64,000 nucleotides of DNA from GCA-2706205 sp964215955 (GCA_964215955.1 CAXPDR010000018.1:124001-188000), one strand, 5' to 3'; positions 7,781 through 16,354 are shown, counted from the stretch's first letter. The notes: a model not told the origin generated them from the letters alone. Program-made: numbers and translations.

Positions 7781-8779
7781 ATGAGATTATCCTTATTTTT
7801 TATTATTTTATTTTCTTCTTTTAGTGCATTTAGCTCTAATAGATTAAAAGATATCGTAGATATTAAAGGCGTAAGAGATAACCCATTAGTAGGTTATGGT
7901 CTAGTTATTGGTTTAAATGGGACTGGTGATGGTGGTGGTGAGATTACTAACAACTCCCTTAAGAAAATGTTTCAAACCTTAGGTTTAGATCCTGTCCAAG
8001 AAGTTTCATCAAAAAATGTAGCCGCAGTTATTGTTACGGCCAAACTGCCAGCTTTTGGAAGAATTGGACAAAAAATTGATGTTACCATTTCTTCTATTGG
8101 AGATGCTAACTCTCTGGCTGGAGGAACTCTCCTAGTGACTCCATTAAAAGGTGGGGACGGACAAGTATATGCTGTGGCATCAGGACCATTATCAATTGGA
8201 GGTTTAACCCAAGGTGCAAAATTTGCAACTTCTGGATATATTCCAAACGGAGCTTCAGTTGAGCGAGAAGTAGATGTAGCCTTCAATACTAAAAAATCTA
8301 TTAGAATGTCCCTTAAAAGTCCAGATTTCACCACAGCTGCTAGAGTTGTTAAAACTATTAACGAAAATTTAGGCGGAAAATTTGCGAGTGCATCGGATTC
8401 AGCAACCGTAGACTTAATTGTTCCTCCACACTACCAGAGAAAAGTAGTAAACCTTGTGGCAATTGTTGAGAACTATAGGGTTAATCAAGACAATAAAGCC
8501 AAAATAATTATTAATGAAAAAACTGGTACTATCGTAGCTGGTGGTGATATCAGACTAAATAAAGTGGCCATTAGTCATGGGGATTTGGTTCTCGAAGTTG
8601 GAGCTGACGGTAAAAAACTTGAGAAACCAGGATCACTATTCATGATTGAGAAAAAAACGACTCTAAAGGACTTGGTTCAAGCATTAAATGCAATTGGAAC
8701 TACTCCAGAGGATTTAATAAGTATATTTCAAGCACTTAAGAGAAATGGGGCATTATTTGCCGACCTCGAATTTATTTAA
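7781..8779 (+). CDS. flgI: Flagellar P-ring protein FlgI
   Basis: P-ring subunit, secreted to the periplasm, where it forms the bushing around the rod within the peptidoglycan layer. Signal peptide at about 1-18, then the mature start RLKDIVDIKGVRDNPLVGYG and LVIGLNGTGD, the best conserved block of the family. Later motifs include PHYQRKVVNLVA, GTIVAGGDIR and TLKDLVQALNAIG near the end. At 332 residues it is slightly shorter than the usual 345-370. It lies 2 bp downstream of flgH and is followed by a 116-bp gap that contains a likely regulatory leader. Confidence 0.96.
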   Translation: MRLSLFFIILFSSFSAFSSNRLKDIVDIKGVRDNPLVGYGLVIGLNGTGDGGGEITNNSLKKMFQTLGLDPVQEVSSKNVAAVIVTAKLPAFGRIGQKIDVTISSIGDANSLAGGTLLVTPLKGGDGQVYAVASGPLSIGGLTQGAKFATSGYIPNGASVEREVDVAFNTKKSIRMSLKSPDFTTAARVVKTINENLGGKFASASDSATVDLIVPPHYQRKVVNLVAIVENYRVNQDNKAKIIINEKTGTIVAGGDIRLNKVAISHGDLVLEVGADGKKLEKPGSLFMIEKKTTLKDLVQALNAIGTTPEDLISIFQALKRNGALFADLEFI

Positions 8780-8852
8780 TGTCAAAAAAATTTCATAAAC
8801 CTAATTTTTTTATGGAATCGGCTTCCCCTTTAGTGTTATAATTTAAACAAGA

Positions 8853-8890
8853 GATCTTCTAGGACGGAAGATCGAAGAAAAACTAGGATG
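8853..8890 (+). promoter_or_regulatory. Candidate CsrA-binding leader of flgJ
   Basis: A perfect 7-bp hairpin, GATCTTC (8853-8859) paired with GAAGATC (8867-8873), presents the loop TAGGACG with GGA at 8862-8864. A second GGA lies in ACTAGGATG (8882-8890), which overlaps the ribosome site of the GTG at 8896. This matches 8 of 9 bases of the CsrA core ACARGGAUG. The two GGA triplets are 24 bases apart, a spacing one CsrA dimer can bridge. csrA itself lies 4 kb downstream in the same cluster. A TATAAT at 8837-8842 could start a separate transcript here, but no good -35 is present. Confidence 0.5.
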
Positions 8891-8895
8891 GTAAT

Positions 8896-9261
8896 GTGAG
8901 CAGTGTTAAAAACATTCCAAACATTCATAATCAACTAAGAGTACAAGACAAGTACGCTAATATTCCTAAACCTTATCTTGAGGTTGCAGAAGGAATGGAG
9001 GCTCAGTTTACAAATCACCTTCTTAATCAAATGAGAAAGACTGTACCTACGGTTAATCCTGATTCTCAAGCAGAAAAAATATATAAAGGTATGCTTGATA
9101 GCGAAAGATCAAAAATGATGGCATCATCTCAAAGTGGAATTGGAGTGAAAGATTTAGTTTTAGACCAAATCTATCCTAAACATAAGCGGGTATCTCCACA
9201 AGAGATGGTAAAAATGTATAATCCAAATCTAAACTCTCAAAAAGGAGAGAATAATGAGTAA
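8896..9261 (+). CDS. flgJ: Flagellar rod-binding protein, FlgJ N-terminal type
   Basis: A 121-residue protein matching the N-terminal rod-binding domain of FlgJ: the stretch EVAEGMEAQFTNHLLNQMRKTVP is the conserved helix of that domain, followed by MLDSERSKMMASSQSGIG. The C-terminal muramidase domain of gammaproteobacterial FlgJ is missing, as in many other phyla, so a separate enzyme must open the wall for the rod. The start is GTG at 8896 behind AGGATGG (8885-8891). It overlaps flgM by 8 bases. Its ribosome site lies in a putative CsrA target. Confidence 0.85.
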   Translation: MSSVKNIPNIHNQLRVQDKYANIPKPYLEVAEGMEAQFTNHLLNQMRKTVPTVNPDSQAEKIYKGMLDSERSKMMASSQSGIGVKDLVLDQIYPKHKRVSPQEMVKMYNPNLNSQKGENNE

Positions 9262-9577
9262 CATCGACACAAGAGCACCCTTTTTTCCGAATTCCAGAAC
9301 TGGCCAAAAAGAAATTAGCCATTCAAAAAGAGCACAGGCGCTGAAAAGAAATTCTTACCAAAGAGCACAGGAACTTAACAATATGGCTTCCAGAGATGCA
9401 AAAGTAAGTATTCCTGAGTCTGTAAAAGATTTTTCTCGGATTAAGACAGCAGTAGACACGGCTCCACCAATGGATAATACGGATAAGATCGCAAAGCTAA
9501 AAGCTCAAATTCAAGCTGGTACTTATCAACCAGACTATGATGCTGTAGCCGATAAAATTTTGTCTAACGAGTATTAG
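9254..9577 (+). CDS. flgM: Anti-sigma-28 factor FlgM
   Basis: A 107-residue polar protein. The C-terminal third has the FlgM pattern KIAKLKAQIQAGTYQPDYDA then VADKILSNEY, the part that binds and inhibits sigma-28 until the hook-basal body is finished. The N-terminal half (Asn, Ser, Arg, Lys-rich) appears unstructured, as usual for a protein threaded through the flagellar export gate. It overlaps flgJ by 8 bases, with its ribosome site (AAAGGAGAG) inside that gene. Its presence implies a sigma-28 regulon, which fits the FliA-like promoter boxes found elsewhere in the window. Confidence 0.88.
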   Translation: MSNIDTRAPFFPNSRTGQKEISHSKRAQALKRNSYQRAQELNNMASRDAKVSIPESVKDFSRIKTAVDTAPPMDNTDKIAKLKAQIQAGTYQPDYDAVADKILSNEY

Positions 9578-9595
9578 TAAATAAAGGTTAAGGAA

Positions 9596-10096
9596 ATGGA
9601 TAATAATCAAATTGAGTTAAAATTTAAAACTTCTAGTTTTAAACAATTATGGTTCGAATTTGTTGAAAAGCACACAGAGTTGTATGAAAAAACTTGTGAA
9701 GAGTATTCTCATCTTCTTGCCAGTGAACTTGATGAACTAGAGCAAACTGTTGATGAAAAACAAATTATTATCCAACACATAAATAAACTTGAAAGATCTA
9801 GAAATGAAGTTGCTGCAGAAATGGCAACTCTTATGAAAATAGAGAAGCCTGAAAAGTTAAATACAATGCTTAATAAACTTGAGGAGCACAAAATGGACTC
9901 CGAGGTTAATGAAATAAAAAAATTAAATGCAGTGCTATTGGATATTATAGAAAAAATTCAAGAGCAAAATAAGAAGAATCAAATTTTCCTTAATAAAGCG
10001 ATTATTTCTTTAAATGAACTAAGAGCTTCATTTAGTGGAAAGGAAAATTATAAAACATACTCCCCTTCTGGAATGACAAGAAGTGGATTAACGTAA
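9596..10096 (+). CDS. flgN: FlgN-like flagellar export chaperone
   Basis: A 166-residue, almost wholly helical protein with predicted coiled coils (about 20-140; LDELEQTVDEKQIIIQHINK and similar), a FlgN architecture. FlgN is the cytoplasmic chaperone that delivers FlgK and FlgL to the export gate. Sequence similarity to named FlgN proteins is weak by eye, but the location between flgM and flgK is the classic place for it. AAGGTTAAGG precedes the ATG. Confidence 0.75.
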   Translation: MDNNQIELKFKTSSFKQLWFEFVEKHTELYEKTCEEYSHLLASELDELEQTVDEKQIIIQHINKLERSRNEVAAEMATLMKIEKPEKLNTMLNKLEEHKMDSEVNEIKKLNAVLLDIIEKIQEQNKKNQIFLNKAIISLNELRASFSGKENYKTYSPSGMTRSGLT

Positions 10097-10107
10097 AGGC
10101 CTACTAA

Positions 10108-11580
10108 TTGGGAGCTGATTTATTTAGTATTGGACGTTCATCCTTAAGGACATCACAAAAGTCGTTATCTACGACCTCGCATAATATTGCCAATGCTAAT
10201 ACCGAAGGGTACTCCAGGCAAAATGTTACGGCCGAAACAAATATTCCAATCCAAAGTGGTAAAAATGTCCTTGGATCAGGAGTTAATGTAAAATCCGTTA
10301 AAAGAGTTCATGACAGATTAATCGAAAAGAAATTGAATTCCTCTATCTCATCCAATGAGTATCACAATGAAAGAACAGATCAACTTGCAAATGTTGAGGA
10401 AATATTTAATGAAATAAATTCTGATGGTATGAATAAAATCATGAACCGATTTTTTAATTCATTTAGGGAGTTATCTAATCAACCTGAGAATGAAGTTGTT
10501 AGAACTTTAGTTAGAGATAATGCGAATATCGTCGTCAAAGACTTCAAAAGAATAAGCGAAGCAATTACTAACGTAAAAGATCGAATTGATGCGAAAATTG
10601 ATGCAGTCGTTGTCGACTCAAATACACTTGGGCACTCTATAGCCAAACTTAACAAAGAAATTACCAGACTTGAAAATATGGGTGGTGAAACTGGTGATCT
10701 AAGAGATCAAAGAGATTCAGCAGTAAGACAACTTTCCGAGTTTTTCCAAATTAATACTTATGAAGATGAAAGGGGTCAATACGTTGTCAATATTGTGGGT
10801 GGTGGTTCTCTAGTTGCCGGAGGTGCCGTAAATACTCTTAAACTTGGAAAAGTTGCGGGAGATAATGTTGGTTCTTACAAAGATGAATCACGTGCGGAAA
10901 TTTTCTTTGAACTAGGCGGGAAGAAGACTCCTATAACTGCTAGTGTAAATACAGGACAAATTGGTGCCCTTATTCAGACAAGAAATGAAGAAATTGTTCT
11001 TTTAAGAAACCAACTGGATGAAATGGCTCATGGTTTGGTTCATGTAACAAACGCGATACATAGACGTGGGTATGTTAATAAAAAAATTCCAACAGATGCT
11101 AATGGAAATATTATTAATGACTCAAGAAACGGAAAAATCACTGGGATAAATTTCTTTAAAGAGCCACTAGACTTAAATCAAGCATCCCAGTTTATTGATT
11201 TAAGTGATGAAGTCAAAGAGGATTTAAGTAATATTACAACCAGCTTGGAGCCAAATTCACCTGGGGATAACAGAATTGCGGTTGCCATTTCTAAGGTTCA
11301 ACACGAAAAGATTCTTGGTGAGGGTTCTAAAACTTTCGAAGAAAGTTATCTACAATCTGTCGCCAAAATAGGTCTTGCTTCGAGCAAATCCAAAGTTAAT
11401 ACGGAACAATCTCGTGGGATCTTGGCACAAGCAAAAAGTATTAAAGAAAGAGTCTCAGGGGTGTCAATAGATGAAGAAGCTACCAATATGGTCAAATATC
11501 AACAAGCATATGAAGCTTCTGCTAAGATGATAAGAACTGCTGATGAAATGTTTGATTCAGTTTTAGGAATGATGAGGTAA
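10108..11580 (+). CDS. flgK: Flagellar hook-filament junction protein FlgK (HAP1)
   Basis: First hook-associated protein, 490 residues. It opens with LFSIGRSSLRTSQKSLSTTS and the NIANANTEGYSRQNV motif, and ends with NMVKYQQAYEASAKMIRTAD, the C-terminal axial helix. It is exported through the flagellum and joins hook to filament together with FlgL. The start is TTG at 10108, with AAAGG at 10095-10099 as ribosome site. It has the size of a compact FlgK without a large variable insert. It lies 6 bp upstream of flgL. Confidence 0.95.
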   Translation: MGADLFSIGRSSLRTSQKSLSTTSHNIANANTEGYSRQNVTAETNIPIQSGKNVLGSGVNVKSVKRVHDRLIEKKLNSSISSNEYHNERTDQLANVEEIFNEINSDGMNKIMNRFFNSFRELSNQPENEVVRTLVRDNANIVVKDFKRISEAITNVKDRIDAKIDAVVVDSNTLGHSIAKLNKEITRLENMGGETGDLRDQRDSAVRQLSEFFQINTYEDERGQYVVNIVGGGSLVAGGAVNTLKLGKVAGDNVGSYKDESRAEIFFELGGKKTPITASVNTGQIGALIQTRNEEIVLLRNQLDEMAHGLVHVTNAIHRRGYVNKKIPTDANGNIINDSRNGKITGINFFKEPLDLNQASQFIDLSDEVKEDLSNITTSLEPNSPGDNRIAVAISKVQHEKILGEGSKTFEESYLQSVAKIGLASSKSKVNTEQSRGILAQAKSIKERVSGVSIDEEATNMVKYQQAYEASAKMIRTADEMFDSVLGMMR

Positions 11581-11586
11581 AAATAA

Positions 11587-12651
11587 ATGTCTAGAGTATC
11601 TGAAGGCAGCACCATTCATTCAATAAACTACTCCATCGCTAAAACGAAGGAGAAGTTGGAGAACCTACAGCTTCAAGGCTCCAATCTTAAAAAGGTTCAA
11701 AAACCTTCAGACGATCCCGTTGGGAATATGGAAATTCTCTCCATCAGATCTAGAAAAATCGATGGGGATCAATACATGCGTAACGCCTCAGTAGCCAAGG
11801 CTCAATTGAGCTTCACAGAAAACGCAATAGAAGAACTAACAGAGTTAATTGTAAAGGCAAAAGAACTTGCGATCGGCCAAGCATCAAATATTTTTGATCC
11901 CTCTGTTAGAGATAGTGTCGCTAAAGAAATTCAACAAATTCGAGGTCAAGCTATTGGAATTGGTAATAGAAGACTTGGAAATAAATATGTATTTGCAGGA
12001 TTTAAAACTCTGACAAAACCATTTAATGAAGATGGTGAATATCTAGGTGATGACAAACAAACAAAAATTGAAGTTGGAAAAGACACATTTGTGCCAATCA
12101 CATTTAGTGGTAATGATGTATTCTTTCAAAATGCGAGTACACAATTTAATGCTAAGGCACCGCTAGAAGACACTCCCTTCAAACAACTAGATCAACAGTT
12201 TGAGCTTCAAACCAAAGAACAACCCCACTTCAAAGAAAATGAAGTTCAAATAAATAGAGACCCTGCAGCGATATCAGTAGATAGACAGTTTCCACCCGAA
12301 ACCCCACAAGTACTGAAAACAAGTATATTTTCAGACTTAAAGAAACTAGAAAATGCACTTGTCACAAATAATCACGAAATTATACAAGACCTACTACCTG
12401 AGTTTGATAAATCAATTGATAGACTAATTGAAATTAGAACGACTATTGGCTCCACAATTAACAAAGTAGACAACTCAATAAATACAGTTGAAAAAGAAAA
12501 TATCACAAATGAGGCTTACAAAAGTCGAATTGAGGATGCAGATGTTGCTGAACTTTTCACCGATTTAACGCGACAGCAAAATGTATTAAACGCAACGTAT
12601 AAATCAAGTGCCCAGATGATGAATAATAACCTGATGAAATATATCAACTAA
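11587..12651 (+). CDS. flgL: Flagellar hook-filament junction protein FlgL (HAP3)
   Basis: Second hook-filament junction protein, 354 residues, of the flagellin superfamily. The N-terminal D0/D1 helices show LENLQLQGSNLKKVQKPSDD and the C-terminal helices DADVAELFTDLTRQQNVLNA. Both are typical of FlgL, and the family motif of a turn after KPSDDP is present. The middle (about 160-260) is polar and variable. No flagellin gene is present in the window. A 185-bp gap follows, leading into csrA. Confidence 0.94.
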   Translation: MSRVSEGSTIHSINYSIAKTKEKLENLQLQGSNLKKVQKPSDDPVGNMEILSIRSRKIDGDQYMRNASVAKAQLSFTENAIEELTELIVKAKELAIGQASNIFDPSVRDSVAKEIQQIRGQAIGIGNRRLGNKYVFAGFKTLTKPFNEDGEYLGDDKQTKIEVGKDTFVPITFSGNDVFFQNASTQFNAKAPLEDTPFKQLDQQFELQTKEQPHFKENEVQINRDPAAISVDRQFPPETPQVLKTSIFSDLKKLENALVTNNHEIIQDLLPEFDKSIDRLIEIRTTIGSTINKVDNSINTVEKENITNEAYKSRIEDADVAELFTDLTRQQNVLNATYKSSAQMMNNNLMKYIN

Positions 12652-12730
12652 AAGCCACCTTCTCCTTAAGAAATCTTATTTATCCCTAAAATTCCTGAAT
12701 TTATTACATAGAAGTAAGAAGTTTTTAAAA

Positions 12731-12759
12731 TTAAGCTTGCAATTTCAACTAGGCGATAA
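12731..12759 (+). promoter_or_regulatory. Candidate sigma-28-like promoter of csrA-fliW
   Basis: TTAAGCTT (12731-12738) and GGCGATAA (12752-12759) match 6 of 8 and 7 of 8 bases of the FliA elements TAAAGTTT and GCCGATAA, but with 13 rather than 11 bases between them. TAATAT inside 12757-12762 could instead serve as a sigma-70 -10 box. Either way this 185-bp gap probably holds a promoter allowing csrA-fliW expression apart from the upstream operon. Confidence 0.3.
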
Positions 12760-12805
12760 TATATGAGTTGTTCAATTGTGAAACTAAAAAGTTTCTGATT
12801 ATAAC

Positions 12806-12827
12806 TTAAACGGAGTTTAAACGAGGA
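12806..12827 (+). promoter_or_regulatory. GGA-loop hairpin in the csrA leader
   Basis: TTAAAC (12806-12811) and GTTTAA (12815-12820) form a perfect 6-bp stem with the triplet GGA as its loop. A second GGA follows at 12825-12827 inside the ribosome site GAGGATAA of csrA. Two GGA motifs, one displayed in a hairpin loop and one over the ribosome site, is the standard layout for CsrA binding, so negative autoregulation is likely. Confidence 0.5.
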
Positions 12828-12836
12828 TAACCACAC

Positions 12837-13067
12837 ATGCTAGTTCTAACAAGGAAGCTTGGAGAAAGCATTGCCATTGACGATAATATAAAAATAGTTG
12901 TTGTACAAATAAAAGGTAAACAAGTTCGATTGGGTATTAAAGCACCTAAGGAAACTAAAATTCACAGAGAAGAAGTTTATCAAGCCATCCAAGATCAAAA
13001 CACTGCAGCGTCCCAATCTTCTCCAGCGGATTTAGCAGCACTTAATGACGCCTTAAAGAAGAAATAA
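12837..13067 (+). CDS. csrA: Carbon storage regulator CsrA
   Basis: A 76-residue RNA-binding regulator. The core MLVLTRKLGESIAIDDNIKI is canonical, and the RNA-contacting Leu4, Arg6 and Arg44 are all present. It dimerises and binds GGA motifs in mRNA leaders, usually blocking translation. The C-terminal tail (about 51-76, Ala/Ser/Gln-rich) is longer than in Escherichia coli. fliW follows, encoding the protein that sequesters CsrA in organisms with this gene pair. The csrA leader contains a GGA-loop hairpin, which suggests autoregulation. Confidence 0.96.
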   Translation: MLVLTRKLGESIAIDDNIKIVVVQIKGKQVRLGIKAPKETKIHREEVYQAIQDQNTAASQSSPADLAALNDALKKK

Positions 13068-13154
13068 ATTCCTTCTTGCGAATCAATATAATTGACTGAT
13101 ACCATCATACAAGGTAGAAATTTGGTACTACCACATTTTGATTCGGAGGGTGAT

Positions 13155-13715
13155 GTGAAAGTCAACACAACTAGGTTCGGAGAACTACAAGTAAACAACG
13201 AAGATATTATCGAATTCACAGAAGGATTACTGGGATTTGAAAAACTAGCGAAATTTTTCGTTGTAGATCCAGGTGATAGCACTTTAATTTTATGGTTACA
13301 ATCAATCGAAGATGGCTCAGTAGCATTCCCAATCATTGAACCAAAGATTTTTAAACCAGACTACGTCGCAAAGTTACTTCCAGCTGACATGAACAGTGTA
13401 AAGCTAGAAAATATTAGTGACGCCAAGATTTATAGTATTCTTACTATTCCTTCTGACATCACTGCAATGAGTGCTAACCTGAAAGCACCAATCGTTATCA
13501 ATAACGAAAAGAAAATTGCAAAGCAAATTGTTCTTCAAGACAACAAGCTTACTGTGAAGTATGAAATGTATAAAGAGCTAAAAAGCTATATTGTTGCTTT
13601 CTCTTCTGATGATTCAAAGAGAACAAACGTTTCAGCACCTGTAGCTGAAGCAACAAGCGCTACAGAAACAACTTCTACCCCAGGAACGAGAAAAGAAGTA
13701 ATTAACGAAGCATAA
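13155..13715 (+). CDS. fliW: Flagellar assembly factor FliW (CsrA antagonist)
   Basis: FliW binds CsrA and, in known systems, flagellin, linking CsrA activity to filament assembly. The sequence from VNTTRFGELQVNNEDIIEF through EGLLGFEKLAKFFVVD to the strand-rich middle follows the family. I choose the GTG at 13155 because GGAGGG (13145-13150) sits directly before it and the product then begins MKVNTTRFGE, the usual FliW start. A TTG at 13092 in the same frame would add 21 residues but has no ribosome site. The protein has 186 residues; the last 45 or so (Ala/Thr/Ser-rich) are an extra, probably disordered tail. It lies 87 bp after csrA and is followed by a terminator. Confidence 0.92.
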   Translation: MKVNTTRFGELQVNNEDIIEFTEGLLGFEKLAKFFVVDPGDSTLILWLQSIEDGSVAFPIIEPKIFKPDYVAKLLPADMNSVKLENISDAKIYSILTIPSDITAMSANLKAPIVINNEKKIAKQIVLQDNKLTVKYEMYKELKSYIVAFSSDDSKRTNVSAPVAEATSATETTSTPGTRKEVINEA

Positions 13716-13740
13716 AAAACTAATTTAAATACCAACATCA

Positions 13741-13770
13741 AAAAAGCCTCACGAAAGTGAGGCTTTTTTA
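13741..13770 (+). terminator. Rho-independent terminator, probably bidirectional
   Basis: GCCTCAC (13746-13752), loop GAAA, GTGAGGC (13757-13763), flanked by A5 on the left and T6 on the right. The symmetric A/T flanks allow it to stop both the flagellar transcript and the converging TPR gene. Confidence 0.92.
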
Positions 13771-13790
13771 TTTTTAATTATTCCAAAAAT

Positions 13791-14516
13791 TTAATTTAGA
13801 TTTGTTTCAGTCGCCGACTTTGAAAGATTTAAGTACATCAAAACCTCTTCATTTTTTGGATCCTTAAGCAAAGCATTTTGCCATTCACTCTGTGCTTCTA
13901 GAGTATTTCCCTTTCCAAAATGTAAAAGACCTAGGGCGACCCTCGCTGGAATAAAGTTTGGATCTTCAGATTTAATGTTTCTAAGAACTTCAAATGCCTT
14001 AGATACGTATCCTTTTTTAGAAAAAGTCTTTGCAATTTTGACCCTTACTTCTAGGTTTAAAGGATCTAATGAGCTTACTTTATTATATTCAGAGAGAGCT
14101 TCATCATATCTATTATAGGTAAAATACATTTCACCTAACTCGTAATGTTTGGCTGCAAATTTTTTATTTATATGAGGATCTTGAAGTCCTTTCTTTTCAG
14201 CTTTAACTTTTTTATTCGCCCTTTCAAAAATTTTCTGCGCATCCTCGTATCGCCCAATATCATTTAAAATAACTGATAAACTAATTGAAGCATCAGTGTG
14301 ATTAGGGTCCAATTCTAATACCTTGTTAAATGCCTTAACGGCCTTACCAAGCTGACCTTGAATATGAAAAATATTGCCAATATAAAAATAGGCTTCCGAA
14401 TTTGAAGAGTTCATATTTACAACTTCTTCAAAAATTGTAAGTGCTTTTTTAAGGGTATTCTTATTAAAAAGTTCTTTACCTCTATTTAAAAGTAATGTTT
14501 CTTGATGTGTAACCAA
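13791..14516 (-). CDS. Tetratricopeptide repeat protein
   Basis: A 241-residue soluble protein made almost entirely of TPR units. Repeats are visible at about 7-40, 41-74 (AYFYIGNIFHIQGQLGKAVK then ALDPN-type turn), 75-108, 125-160 and 161-230. TPR proteins act as scaffolds; no catalytic domain or signal peptide is present, so it is probably cytoplasmic. It starts with TTG at 14516 behind AGAGGGG. It lies 15 bp downstream of bamD and is probably cotranscribed with it. The partner is unknown. Confidence 0.85.
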   Translation of the reverse strand: MVTHQETLLLNRGKELFNKNTLKKALTIFEEVVNMNSSNSEAYFYIGNIFHIQGQLGKAVKAFNKVLELDPNHTDASISLSVILNDIGRYEDAQKIFERANKKVKAEKKGLQDPHINKKFAAKHYELGEMYFTYNRYDEALSEYNKVSSLDPLNLEVRVKIAKTFSKKGYVSKAFEVLRNIKSEDPNFIPARVALGLLHFGKGNTLEAQSEWQNALLKDPKNEEVLMYLNLSKSATETNLN

Positions 14517-14531
14517 ACTGACCCCTCTAAA

Positions 14532-15275
14532 TTAATTCTTACTTTTACAATTATCTACATACTCTTGGACTTCTGATTTGTGATCATTTCTTAAGCTATC
14601 ACCGTACAGGCTCGAATAGTCTAAGCACTTCTTATACTCTTTTAGATAATAAGAAGACATAATGATCCTTTTCATAGAATGAGATCTCAATTTCAAATTT
14701 TGAAAGTTATCCAAAATATCTAGGTATCTCCATCTAGCAGCCTTAAAGACTTCAGTTTTGAAATAGAAGTCAGCAATATATTGCTCTTTTTCTCGTAACA
14801 TACTTTTCGCTTTAGCAATATTAGCCTTAGCATCTTTAGTATATTTTGAATTTGGGTATTTTTGTAAAAGTTCATTATAGTATTTAATCGCCTCAACCGC
14901 AGAATCAAGATCTCTGTCTGAAGTCTCAGGGAGTTGTAAAAAATAAGATTCGGCAATCTTAAAAACTACATATGGAATTTCTTCATGTTTTGGATGGAAA
15001 TCTCTAAACAAAAGATAAGAAGCTGCTGCTTCAACATAACTTTCTTGTAAAAACAAAATATCTGCTTGTAGTAATTCAGCAGGAGTTGCGTAGTAACTAT
15101 ATGGATATTGATTCTTAAGATTATTTAGCTTTTCAGTAGCGAGAAGATATCGTTCCTCTTCCATTAAAATTTTCGCTTCTTTAAATAAGACTTCTGCTTC
15201 AGTTTTTCCTTTTGGTTTATCCGAGGCACAACTAGAAATGATTAGAACAATAGCTAAAATTAGGAAATTTTTCAT
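14532..15275 (-). CDS. bamD: Outer-membrane assembly lipoprotein BamD
   Basis: Lipoprotein component of the BAM complex, which inserts beta-barrels into the outer membrane. The signal peptide ends in IISSC (Cys16). The mature part has TPR-like repeats in the BamD pattern: AEVLFKEAKILMEEERYLLA, LKNQYPYSYYATPAELLQAD, FRDFHPKHEEIPYVVFKIAE and SYFLQLPETSDRD. The Asp-rich turn DRDLDSAVEAI matches the place where other BamD proteins have RDxxxxxxA. It has 247 residues, the family size. Outer-membrane barrels encoded at 20.6, 53.4 and 59.7 kb would be its clients. Confidence 0.9.
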   Translation of the reverse strand: MKNFLILAIVLIISSCASDKPKGKTEAEVLFKEAKILMEEERYLLATEKLNNLKNQYPYSYYATPAELLQADILFLQESYVEAAASYLLFRDFHPKHEEIPYVVFKIAESYFLQLPETSDRDLDSAVEAIKYYNELLQKYPNSKYTKDAKANIAKAKSMLREKEQYIADFYFKTEVFKAARWRYLDILDNFQNLKLRSHSMKRIIMSSYYLKEYKKCLDYSSLYGDSLRNDHKSEVQEYVDNCKSKN

Positions 15276-15313
15276 AACTAAATTTACCTATTTTTTAAGC
15301 TTGAGTCAAAGCT

Positions 15314-16354
15314 TTAGCTGCGACGATAGAGATCTGAATATATCTCTTGAAACAAGAGCTTAAAGAATGCTGCCATTGGTATGGAAATAATCATTCCTAC
15401 GACACCAGCAAATTGAGAACCAACGATGACGCTCACCACAACGACTACAGGGTGAAGGTTTACAATCTTTGAAACAAGGACAGGAAAAACAAGGGCTAAA
15501 TCAATTATATTTGCTATTAAATATAAAGCAGTCATCGCTCCCAAAGTTGTATTAGGATTTTGATCAACCAGACCAATAATTAGAGCAGGAACATAACCAA
15601 GAAATGGACCAATATATGGCAAAATATTAGTGATAGCAGCTACAATTCCTAATAAGAACGCAAACGGATAACCTAAAAGTAATAATCCCGTTGTAATAAT
15701 GATACCGATAATGGCTGCTTCAATGGCCTTTGCAAAAATATAGTCACCAAACTTCGTATTAAACTGATGATATAAATAGTAAGCCCGCTCCATAATATTA
15801 TTGGGGACTATTTTTAAAAACTGAAATCTAACAGCCCTTTCATCCCTTAGGATGAAAAAGAGAAATAAAGGAATCAATAGACCCCATTCAAGGAGGGAAC
15901 CAATAATTTTTGGTAAATAAACAAAAACCTGTTTTGTATTTTCTTGTCCAAACTCGATTAAACTATCAACTGGATTTGTCTTAATATCATAATTAAATCT
16001 TGTTTTGACTTCACTCACAAGTAGTTGATACTTATTCTGTAAATACACTTCCAATTTTGGTAAGTAATATTCTATTTTATGAGATTCTTCACTTACGGTT
16101 TTAATGACTTCAAAAATTGGATAAGAAAAAATAAATCCAAATCCTAAAACCATCAGAATAGACAATCCCTTTCTCTTAAAATCGACAGAGTAAAAAGATT
16201 TTTGAACAGGCTTGAGCATGAGAGATAAAACATAAGCAATACCTAGTGGTATAATAATTCTAGAAAGCGACGACGCAATTATTAGAAGCCCTAAAACAAT
16301 TGTAATGAAGAAGGCAAGTTTAAATCTATGGGCTTTAAAACTAGTTGTTTTCAA
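15314..16354 (-). CDS. AI-2E family transporter (PerM/YdiK type)
   Basis: A 346-residue inner-membrane protein with about seven to eight hydrophobic segments. It shows the AI-2E exporter order: two N-terminal helices (14-60), a soluble loop (90-150), then a dense helical C-terminal block with ITNILPYIGPFLGYVPA and VVVVVSVIVGSQFAGVVGMI, the two best conserved motifs. The family exports small molecules or ions, with substrates mostly undefined. The start is TTG at 16354, inside the end of the upstream cyclic-nucleotide-binding gene (14-base overlap), so translation is probably coupled. Confidence 0.85.
   Translation of the reverse strand: MKTTSFKAHRFKLAFFITIVLGLLIIASSLSRIIIPLGIAYVLSLMLKPVQKSFYSVDFKRKGLSILMVLGFGFIFSYPIFEVIKTVSEESHKIEYYLPKLEVYLQNKYQLLVSEVKTRFNYDIKTNPVDSLIEFGQENTKQVFVYLPKIIGSLLEWGLLIPLFLFFILRDERAVRFQFLKIVPNNIMERAYYLYHQFNTKFGDYIFAKAIEAAIIGIIITTGLLLLGYPFAFLLGIVAAITNILPYIGPFLGYVPALIIGLVDQNPNTTLGAMTALYLIANIIDLALVFPVLVSKIVNLHPVVVVVSVIVGSQFAGVVGMIISIPMAAFFKLLFQEIYSDLYRRS

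Noticed and set aside
13092..13154. Earlier TTG start for fliW
   Set aside because: No ribosome site, and the added residues do not match FliW; the GTG at 13155 has a strong GGAGGG.
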